Part shown: positions 1 through 4,590 of the stretch, piece by piece
How positions within the stretch are numbered: position 1 is the first letter of the stretch
How the letters are laid out: the number at the start of each line of letters is the position of its first letter
Source of the DNA: a bacterium
Lineage (GTDB): Bacteria > Krumholzibacteriota > Krumholzibacteriia > LZORAL124-64-63
DNA: 7,780 nt
Assembly: GCA_030635025.1 (NCBI GenBank)
Contig: DAOVZQ010000107.1
Span: 1 to 7,780 of the forward strand
Direction of reading: 5' to 3'
The notes under the pieces: generated by a model
Database searches by the model: none
The model's input: the letters and a program-made list of their open reading frames with translations, nothing else
What the model was told of the DNA's origin: nothing
Translations under genes and position numbers: made by a program

Positions 1-150
1 ATGGGGCATGCCGGTGCTATCGTGACCGGCAGCAGCGGCACCGCCGCAGACAAGAAAAAGTCACTCGAAGCGGCAGGAATTCCCGTGGCGGACCGCCCCG
101 TGGACGTCGTGCCCCTGTTAAAGGAAATCTGGAAAGATGCGCCACAATAG
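1..150 (+). CDS. sucD: Succinyl-CoA synthetase (ADP-forming) alpha subunit, C-terminal fragment
   Basis: The frame is open from base 1 and ends at TAG 148-150, giving the last 49 residues of a longer protein. It begins with the GHAGAIV motif. In the family this carries the active-site histidine (His246 in E. coli SucD) that is phosphorylated during catalysis; here it is codon 3 (bases 7-9). The following GTAADKKKSLEAAGIPV stretch and the P-V-D-V-V-P-L-L tail match the end of the SucD ligase domain. The enzyme interconverts succinyl-CoA and succinate with nucleotide phosphorylation in the TCA cycle, as a complex with SucB/SucC in the cytoplasm. The ATG at base 1 is internal, not the start: the CoA-binding domain lies upstream of the window. 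ndk follows 16 bases after the stop, suggesting co-transcription. Identification is firm despite the short length. Confidence 0.93.
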   Translation: MGHAGAIVTGSSGTAADKKKSLEAAGIPVADRPVDVVPLLKEIWKDAPQ

Positions 151-153
151 CGT

Positions 154-160
154 GGAAGGA
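154..160 (+). promoter_or_regulatory. Shine-Dalgarno site deciding the TTG start of ndk
   Basis: GGAAGGA at 154-160 lies six bases before TTG 167-169. It gives good anti-SD pairing at normal spacing. The alternative ATG at 137 lies inside sucD with no comparable site in front of it. Confidence 0.7.
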
Positions 161-166
161 AACAAG

Positions 167-571
167 TTGGAACAGACGTACATGATGATCAAGCCGGAGA
201 TCGTGGCGGCCGACTCACAGAAGATCGGTGAAATCCTGGCCATGGTCCAGAAAAACGGGTTTCGCATCAACAACCTGGCCCTGAAGCATCTCGACAAGGA
301 AACGGTCGAGAGGTTCTATGCCGTGCACAAGGATCGGCCATTCTTCCCGGATCTGGTGGATTACATCATTTCCGGCCCGGTTGTGGCCATTCACCTGGAG
401 CGAGACAACGCCATCGTCAAGCTGCGAGAGCTGGTGGGAGCCACGAATCCCGCCGATGCGGCTTGCGGGACCATACGGGCGTTGTTTGGCGAAGCCCTGA
501 GTCAGAATGCGGTTCACGCATCCGATTCGGTGGAAAACGCCAAGGTGGAGTTGGGGATCATTTTCGGCTGA
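167..571 (+). CDS. ndk: Nucleoside diphosphate kinase
   Basis: This 134-residue protein transfers the gamma phosphate from ATP to other (d)NDPs through a phosphohistidine. Family landmarks are all present, one position lower than in the 118-numbered homologues: Lys9 in MIKPE, Tyr51, Arg87, Thr93 in GATNPA, Arg104, Asn114, and catalytic His117 in NAVHASDSVE. The C-terminus ends at IIFG and lacks the short tail of E. coli Ndk. I chose TTG 167 because it gives the usual MEQTY-type N-terminus and is preceded by GGAAGGA. The in-frame ATG at 137 would add ten unconserved residues and overlap sucD by 14 bases. The neighbour sucD makes nucleoside triphosphate, and in several bacteria Ndk associates functionally with succinyl-CoA synthetase, which suits the pairing. 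Downstream comes a strong stem-loop, so ndk may close this transcription unit. Confidence 0.95.
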   Translation: MEQTYMMIKPEIVAADSQKIGEILAMVQKNGFRINNLALKHLDKETVERFYAVHKDRPFFPDLVDYIISGPVVAIHLERDNAIVKLRELVGATNPADAACGTIRALFGEALSQNAVHASDSVENAKVELGIIFG

Positions 572-576
572 GAGTG

Positions 577-607
577 CGGAGTCCTTTCCTCTCGGGAGAG
601 GACTCCG
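577..607 (+). terminator. Strong stem-loop after ndk, possible terminator without U-tract
   Basis: Bases 577-589 pair with 595-607: a 13-bp stem with one T-G wobble (586/598) and a 5-base TCTCG loop. It starts five bases after the ndk stop. Position and strength suit a 3' end, but the sequence after it (GACTCGCCTGG) has no T-run, so it is not a canonical intrinsic terminator. It could instead be a 3'-end stabiliser or a factor-assisted terminator. A candidate promoter follows 34 bases later, which favours a unit boundary here. Confidence 0.6.
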
Positions 608-641
608 GACTCGCCTGGCCGGTCATACTCCTTGGGTCGTC

Positions 642-670
642 TTGACAGACGGCCCATCGGCTTGTAACGT
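642..670 (+). promoter_or_regulatory. Candidate sigma70-type promoter for the yceD-rpmF-plsX-fab operon
   Basis: A perfect -35 hexamer TTGACA (642-647) is followed after 17 bases by TAACGT (665-670), which keeps only the first, second and last bases of the -10 consensus TATAAT. The expected start near 677 would leave a leader of about 40 bases before yceD. The location between the ndk stem-loop and the first gene of the conserved cluster supports it; the weak -10 lowers confidence. Confidence 0.45.
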
Positions 671-715
671 GGGGCGCTTCCACGAAGTGGGATAGCCATA
701 GAGGCTGAGTTCGGC

Positions 716-1207
716 ATGAAATTGAATCTGGATACACTTGCCTTCGGGCGCTCCGTTCTGGACGTGGATGAAACCTATCGCCTCGAACTCGATGAGGGCG
801 ATGCGGGAGAGGTTCATCTGCAGGGAGAGCTGGCGGTGAACAATACCGACAGCCGCATCCTGGTCGGGGGCCAACTGACGGCCGTCGGTGCGACCGACTG
901 CGATCGCTGCCTGGAGAGCTTCGAGTTGAACTACACGGCGATCGTGGATGTGGTCATTGTACGAGACAACTACGAAGGTCGTGATGCGCGTTCGGAGGGC
1001 TCCACCTGGACGGAGCACCAGGCGCGCGGAGTGATAGATCTGGAGCCGGCCCTCCGCGAAGCGGCCTTGTTGACAGTGCCCCAGAAGATGGTCTGTCGAG
1101 ACGATTGTCTCGGCATCTGCGTCCACTGCGGCGCAAATCGAAATGAAGCGGATTGCGATTGCGATCAAGAGATAGTGGATCCCCGTTGGGACGGGTTACC
1201 GTCCTGA
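716..1207 (+). CDS. yceD: DUF177 / YceD family protein (23S rRNA accumulation)
   Basis: This 163-residue protein matches the DUF177 family. It has an N-terminal beta-rich half, a first Cys pair in TDCDRCLESFE (Cys62, Cys65), the central IDLEPALREAALLTVPQK segment (about 107-124), and a C-terminal Cys cluster (Cys127, 131, 135, 138, 147, 149) ending in DPRWDGL. The Cys-x2-Cys arrangements suggest metal binding, as in the Cys-containing branch of the family; this is inference. YceD homologues in E. coli and plants are needed for normal 23S rRNA levels, which explains the near-universal pairing with rpmF, found here 24 bases downstream. The ATG at 716 has GAGG at 701-704, a slightly long spacing of 11 bases. 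It is the first gene after the candidate promoter at 642-670. Confidence 0.9.
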   Translation: MKLNLDTLAFGRSVLDVDETYRLELDEGDAGEVHLQGELAVNNTDSRILVGGQLTAVGATDCDRCLESFELNYTAIVDVVIVRDNYEGRDARSEGSTWTEHQARGVIDLEPALREAALLTVPQKMVCRDDCLGICVHCGANRNEADCDCDQEIVDPRWDGLPS

Positions 1208-1231
1208 AGGGAAAAGGAAAGAGGATTCGAA

Positions 1232-1411
1232 ATGGCCGTTCCCAAGAAAAAGACGAGCCACGCCAAGAAGGGCAAGCGCCGCTCACATTGGAACATCGCC
1301 TCACCGAACGTGTCGCGTTGTTCCCATTGTGGCGAAACCTGCCGTCCTCACCGCGTCTGCAGCAAGTGTGGACACTACGGTGATCGTGAAGTGCTGGTCA
1401 TCGACAACTAG
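1232..1411 (+). CDS. rpmF: 50S ribosomal protein L32 (bL32), Zn-ribbon form
   Basis: This small 59-residue basic protein starts MAVPKKKTSHAKKGKRRSHW, the hallmark L32 N-terminus. It carries a zinc ribbon made of Cys30-x2-Cys33 (CSHC) and Cys43-x2-Cys46 (CSKC), followed by a GHYGDREVLVID tail. All four cysteines are present, so this is the zinc-binding (C+) version rather than a zinc-independent paralogue. The ATG at 1232 has GAGGA at 1221-1225, six bases away. It sits between yceD and plsX exactly as in many bacteria. bL32 is a structural component of the large ribosomal subunit near the peptidyl-transferase region. Confidence 0.97.
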   Translation: MAVPKKKTSHAKKGKRRSHWNIASPNVSRCSHCGETCRPHRVCSKCGHYGDREVLVIDN

Positions 1412-1444
1412 ACTGTCACGGGAGCTCGACATGGAGGAGAGCGA

Positions 1445-2446
1445 ATGAGCAGTGCAACGGCGGGTTTGCCTGTCGTAGCCGTGGACGCCATGGGCGGCGA
1501 TATCGGCCCGTCGGTGACGGTCCCCGGTGCAATCGACGCCCTGAAGGAGGGTGGATTTCGACTCGCCCTCTACGGTGACGAGTCGGCCATCACGTCCGAG
1601 CTCGCTTCACTGGATACAGCCGGCCTCGACTGTGAAATCGTTCACTGCACCCAGGTGATCGACATGGCCGAATCTCCGGCCCATGCCATTCGCGGCAAAG
1701 CCGATTCTCCCGTTGTCCGCGCCATGCGCGACCAGAAGGAAGGGCGTGCCCAGGCCGTCTTCAGCGCTGGCAGTACCGGCGCGATGGTCGCCGGCAGCCT
1801 CATGCTTCTCGGTCGCCTGGACGGCGTCGCTCGACCCGCAATCGCCACGGGGATTCCAACCTACGACGGCCGTTTTCTCATGCTCGACGGCGGAGCCAAC
1901 GTGCAATGCACGCCGGAGCATCTGCAAACGTTCGCCGTGATGGGTGACCTTTATGCCCGCGAGCTGCTGGAGATCGAATCCCCTCGTGTAGGCCTGCTCA
2001 ATATTGGTGGCGAGCCCAGCAAGGGAAACGAACTGACCATTGCCGCTCACGCCTTGCTGGCCGAATCCGATCTCAACTTTATCGGTAACGTCGAAGGCCG
2101 CGGTCTGCTCTTCGGAGAGGCCGACGTGGTCGTTACCGACGGGTTTACCGGCAATATGGTACTGAAGCTCGTGGAGGGCTTCGGCCTCTTCCTGCAGCGG
2201 GCCTACAAGGACAGCGCATCCGAAGTCGACTCGGGGGCGGGTTCCAAGGGGCTCGGCAGCCTGTTGACCCGCATGGACTACGCCTCGACCGGTGGCGCCC
2301 TGCTGCTCGGTGTCCGCGGTTCCGTCATCATCGGACACGGATCGAGTACAGCCCGGGCAGTTACCAGTGCCTTGCGCATAGCGTCGCAACTTGCCGCCCA
2401 CGACGTCCCCGCACGTTTGAGCCGCCGCCTGCAGGCGTCTTCCTGA
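1445..2446 (+). CDS. plsX: Phosphate acyltransferase PlsX (acyl-ACP:phosphate transacylase)
   Basis: This 333-residue protein is the usual length for PlsX. It converts acyl-ACP and orthophosphate into acyl-phosphate, the donor used by PlsY to acylate glycerol-3-phosphate. It acts as a soluble, membrane-associating enzyme. Motifs in order: VDAMGGD (13-19), SAGSTGA (107-113), DGGAN (148-152), NIGGEPSKGNE (186-196), NVEGR (215-219), DGFTGN (232-237) and GVRGSVIIGHGSS (289-301). NIGGE replaces the commoner NIGEE; otherwise the motifs are standard. The ATG at 1445 is preceded by GGAGGAG (1433-1439). It begins 33 bases after rpmF and ends 24 bases before fabD; the fabH gene often found between them is missing. 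Confidence 0.96.
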   Translation: MSSATAGLPVVAVDAMGGDIGPSVTVPGAIDALKEGGFRLALYGDESAITSELASLDTAGLDCEIVHCTQVIDMAESPAHAIRGKADSPVVRAMRDQKEGRAQAVFSAGSTGAMVAGSLMLLGRLDGVARPAIATGIPTYDGRFLMLDGGANVQCTPEHLQTFAVMGDLYARELLEIESPRVGLLNIGGEPSKGNELTIAAHALLAESDLNFIGNVEGRGLLFGEADVVVTDGFTGNMVLKLVEGFGLFLQRAYKDSASEVDSGAGSKGLGSLLTRMDYASTGGALLLGVRGSVIIGHGSSTARAVTSALRIASQLAAHDVPARLSRRLQASS

Positions 2447-2470
2447 CGCCCACCCTCACGGAGGAAGTTC

Positions 2471-3433
2471 ATGTACAGGATTCCGATGATATTTCCCGGC
2501 CAGGCATCCCAGGCCGTAGGCATGGCGCGTGACCTCGCCGCCGGCGACGGACCCGGCGCCCGATTCCTGGGCGAAGTCGATGCAGTACTCGGCCATGATC
2601 TCACATCGCTCATGTACGAAGGTCCGGCCGAAACCTTGACCGAGACGTGGAATGCCCAACCGGCGATTCTGGCCCATTCGGTGGCGGTCGCCCTGGAGCT
2701 TCGTGAACGCGGTATCGAGCCCAGTATCGCGGCCGGACATTCCTTGGGCGAGTTCTCGGCCGCGGTCGCCCTCGGTGCCCTGCAACCCACGGACGGACTG
2801 CGCCTGGTCCGCAAGCGCGGGGAACTCATGTTCGCCGCCGGCGAGGAGTGCCCCGGAGGCATGGCGGCCATCATGGGGCTGCCCGCGGACGAAGTCCGGA
2901 CGGTTTGTCGGCGAGTCAGTGAGACAGACGGTGTCGTCGTTCTGGCCAACCACAATTCATCGGCTCAGATCGCCATCTCAGGTGAGGTCGACGCCATCGA
3001 AGCCGCCTGTGCTGCCCTCAAGGAGGCCGGCGCCAAGCGGGCCATCCGTCTCAATGTCAGCGGCGCCTTCCATTCGCCTCTGCTCGAAGGGGCGGCAATA
3101 TCCTTTTCGGAGCATCTTGAATCCGTGACCATCTCGGATCCGAGTGCACCACTGATCGCAAACGTGAGCGGCGAGCCGGTGACGGCCGGCGCTGATTTGA
3201 AGGACGGTTTCCGCCGTCAGCTCACGTCGCCGGTATTGTGGCACGACGGCCTCGGCGGGATTGTCGATGGCGCCGGTGTGGGAGAGAAGCCCCGTGTCGT
3301 GCTCGAAGTCGGCCCCGGTCGGGTCCTCAGCAATATGGCCCGACGAGAATTTCCTGACATCACCTTCATCCCGGTGGGTACTGTCGAGGATCTCGATACT
3401 GTACTGGACAGGCTCGGAGAGTTGTTGGCATAA
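2471..3433 (+). CDS. fabD: Malonyl-CoA:ACP transacylase FabD
   Basis: This 320-residue enzyme loads malonyl from CoA onto ACP, supplying the extender for type II fatty-acid synthesis in the cytoplasm. The catalytic dyad is visible: nucleophile Ser91 in GHSLGE (89-94) and His201 in SGAFHSPLLE. The N-terminal FPGQASQ (8-14) is the substrate-loop motif (GQAS instead of the commoner GQGS), Arg116 in RKRGELM binds the malonyl carboxylate in the family, and the C-terminal EVGPGRVLSNM is typical. The length is slightly above the usual 305-315, partly from a short insert near IVDGAGVGEKP. The ATG at 2471 has an excellent GGAGG at 2460-2464, six bases away. Co-transcription with plsX (24-base gap) is likely. 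Confidence 0.97.
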   Translation: MYRIPMIFPGQASQAVGMARDLAAGDGPGARFLGEVDAVLGHDLTSLMYEGPAETLTETWNAQPAILAHSVAVALELRERGIEPSIAAGHSLGEFSAAVALGALQPTDGLRLVRKRGELMFAAGEECPGGMAAIMGLPADEVRTVCRRVSETDGVVVLANHNSSAQIAISGEVDAIEAACAALKEAGAKRAIRLNVSGAFHSPLLEGAAISFSEHLESVTISDPSAPLIANVSGEPVTAGADLKDGFRRQLTSPVLWHDGLGGIVDGAGVGEKPRVVLEVGPGRVLSNMARREFPDITFIPVGTVEDLDTVLDRLGELLA

Positions 3434-3444
3434 TGCCTCGCTTT

Positions 3445-3468
3445 CGCCCCACAGGAGCATATGGGGCG
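3445..3468 (+). other. Intercistronic stem-loop between fabD and fabG
   Basis: CGCCCCA (3445-3451) pairs perfectly with TGGGGCG (3462-3468) around a 10-base loop, 12 bases after the fabD stop. There is no T-run, so termination is unlikely. It may affect mRNA processing or access to the fabG start 27 bases downstream. The loop contains AGGAG (3453-3457), which sits just before an ATG that opens a 13-codon mini-ORF. Confidence 0.5.
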
Positions 3469-3502
3469 CGCATTGAAGAATGAGAGGTTGGCAGATGAGT
3501 AA
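3461..3502 (+). other. Possible 13-codon leader mini-ORF overlapping the fabG start
   Basis: ATG 3461 opens a reading frame encoding MGRALKNERLADE and stopping at TAA 3500-3502, five bases inside fabG in another frame. AGGAG at 3453-3457 lies only three bases before the ATG, a tight but possible spacing. Both lie in the stem-loop at 3445-3468. If translated, it could couple fabG initiation to ribosomes coming off fabD. Such a short frame can easily arise by chance, so confidence is low. Confidence 0.2.
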
Positions 3503-4226
3503 TAAAGCGGTGATCGTCACCGGAGCGGGCCGAGGCATAGGCTTGGCCATTGCAAAGTCCCTGGCGTCCCGAGGTTATGACCTGGCGCTGGTGGATATAG
3601 CCGAAGATACCGTCCGGGAAGCGGCCGCATCCATAAAGGGTGACGGCAAGTACGTGCCGATAGCCGGCAACGTGGCCGATTGGGATTCCGTCCAGACCAT
3701 GGTGAACGAGGCCAGCGAGGCCTTGGGACCCATCTACGGCGTGGTCAACAATGCGGGCATCACCCGTGACGGCTTGGTGTTGCGCATGAAGCCCGAGGCC
3801 TGGCAGCAGGTTCTGGATGTAAATCTGACGGGCACCTTCTACTTTACAAAGGCCGTATCGCCTCTTATGATGCGCCAGAAAATCGGCAGGATCGTCAACA
3901 TCGCTTCGGTGATCGGCTTGGCCGGAAACGCGGGTCAGGCCAACTACGCGGCCAGTAAGGCCGGCGTGATCGCCATGACGAAGTCAGTAGCCAAGGAACT
4001 CGGTGGGCGTGCCATAACCTGCAACGCCATCGCGCCGGGGTTCATCGCCACTGACATGACTCACGATTTGCCCGAGCAGGTCAAGGCCGACATGCTCAAA
4101 TCGATTCCGTTGAAGAGACTCGGTTCTGCGGAGGACGTCGCAGCCGCAGTAGCTTTTCTTTTGTCCGAAGACGCAGCCTACATCACGGGTCAGACGATCG
4201 TGGTGGATGGCGGCATGGTCACTTGA
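3495..4226 (+). CDS. fabG: 3-oxoacyl-[ACP] reductase FabG
   Basis: This 243-residue short-chain dehydrogenase reduces 3-ketoacyl-ACP to 3-hydroxyacyl-ACP in each elongation cycle. The Rossmann motif TGAGRGIG is at 9-16, NNAG at 85-88, and the catalytic tetrad is Asn110, Ser138 (NIASVIG), Tyr151 and Lys155 (YAASK). PGFIATDMT (181-189) and the C-terminal TGQTIVVDGGM are typical of FabG. I chose ATG 3495 because GAGAGG at 3482-3487 lies seven bases before it and it gives the usual short MSNK-AVIVTG start. An in-frame ATG at 3480 would add five residues with a poor ribosome site. Residue 34, at the end of the second beta strand (LALVDIAED), is Asp, which in SDR enzymes usually favours NADH over NADPH. 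The gene follows fabD by 61 bases and precedes acpP by 28. Confidence 0.95.
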   Translation: MSNKAVIVTGAGRGIGLAIAKSLASRGYDLALVDIAEDTVREAAASIKGDGKYVPIAGNVADWDSVQTMVNEASEALGPIYGVVNNAGITRDGLVLRMKPEAWQQVLDVNLTGTFYFTKAVSPLMMRQKIGRIVNIASVIGLAGNAGQANYAASKAGVIAMTKSVAKELGGRAITCNAIAPGFIATDMTHDLPEQVKADMLKSIPLKRLGSAEDVAAAVAFLLSEDAAYITGQTIVVDGGMVT

Positions 4227-4228
4227 TA

Positions 4229-4249
4229 ACATTCCCAAGGAGGGAACGT
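4229..4249 (+). promoter_or_regulatory. acpP ribosome-binding site inside a small hairpin
   Basis: AAGGAGGG (4237-4244) is the strongest Shine-Dalgarno in the window and lies 10 bases before ATG 4255. TTCCC (4232-4236) pairs with GGGAA (4242-4246), leaving AAGGA as the loop. The outer AC/GT (4229-4230 with 4248-4249) extends the stem across one A-C mismatch. The weak stem presents rather than buries most of the SD. Confidence 0.5.
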
Positions 4250-4254
4250 CAGTC

Positions 4255-4491
4255 ATGAGTTCCATTCAGGAGAAGGTCTACGAGATCATCGAGCGCAAGC
4301 TGTCGGTGAATCCGGAGCAAATCACCCCCGAGGCCTCGTTCACAGATGATTTGGGGGCAGACTCCCTGGATACCGTCGAATTGGTGATGGATCTGGAGGA
4401 AGTCTTCAATATCACGATTCCCGAAGAGGATCAGGAGCAGCTCCGGACGGTCCAGGACGCCATCGACTATCTGGAGTCGCACCTGGAGTAA
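4255..4491 (+). CDS. acpP: Acyl carrier protein
   Basis: This 78-residue, strongly acidic protein carries growing acyl chains on a 4'-phosphopantetheine. The attachment site is Ser37 in the invariant DSL of FTDDLGADSLDTVELVMDLEE (motif centred on 29-49). The helix II recognition surface that docks to Fab enzymes (Asp/Glu-rich, DTVELVMDLEEVF) and the ending TVQDAIDYLESHL are canonical. The length equals that of typical AcpP. ATG 4255 fits the MSSIQEKVYEII start and the AAGGAGGG site upstream; an earlier in-frame ATG at 4207 lies within the end of fabG. The protein is usually among the most abundant in the cell, which agrees with the strong SD and the stable stem-loops directly after its stop codon. 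Confidence 0.98.
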   Translation: MSSIQEKVYEIIERKLSVNPEQITPEASFTDDLGADSLDTVELVMDLEEVFNITIPEEDQEQLRTVQDAIDYLESHLE

Positions 4492-4495
4492 TCCG

Positions 4496-4519
4496 CCGGT
4501 AAATTGTTTCGAATACCGG
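4496..4519 (+). other. First stem-loop in the acpP-fabF gap
   Basis: CCGGTA (4496-4501) pairs with TACCGG (4514-4519), a 6-bp perfect stem with a 12-base AT-rich loop, starting four bases after the acpP stop. There is no T-run after it. It may act with the stronger stem-loop at 4529-4562. Confidence 0.4.
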
Positions 4520-4528
4520 TCGCAGAGT

Positions 4529-4562
4529 CCCCGGTCCTGAGCCATTCCGCCCGGGACCGGGG
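4529..4562 (+). other. GC-rich stem-loop between acpP and fabF
   Basis: CCCCGGTCC (4529-4537) is a perfect inverted match of GGACCGGGG (4554-4562). A T-G wobble (4538/4553) and a G-C pair (4539/4552) extend it to 11 bp, with a 12-base loop. The following TAGTCTTCAT is not a proper T-run. It ends 28 bases before the fabF start. It is well placed to protect the 3' end of a processed acpP message or to partly attenuate fabF and rnc. It also keeps fabF at the longest gene gap in the operon (99 bases). Confidence 0.65.
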
Positions 4563-4590
4563 TAGTCTTCATATGCTGGGAGGGATACCG

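Noticed and set aside
1070..1098. A second TTGACA inside yceD as an internal promoter
   Set aside because: No -10-like hexamer is found at a suitable distance (CTGTCG at 17 bases), so it is most likely just coding sequence.
623..1168. Minus-strand open frame opposite yceD and its leader
   Set aside because: yceD is well supported by its cysteine motifs and context; the antisense product has no family features.
1153..1383. Plus-strand frame overlapping the end of yceD and rpmF
   Set aside because: It is out of frame with rpmF, whose 59-residue product is unmistakable, and has no features of its own.
1607..2401. Minus-strand open frame (264 codons) opposite plsX
   Set aside because: It mirrors the codon structure of plsX, has low-complexity composition and matches no family.
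2278..2955. Minus-strand open frames spanning the plsX-fabD junction
   Set aside because: The translations are Arg/Ser/Pro/Ala-rich, typical of GC-rich shadows, and both plus-strand genes are certain.
4504..4590. N-terminal extension of FabF from ATG 4504 or ATG 4573
   Set aside because: The extra residues have no family similarity, cover the stem-loop region and lack an SD, while ATG 4591 has GGGAGG at ideal spacing.
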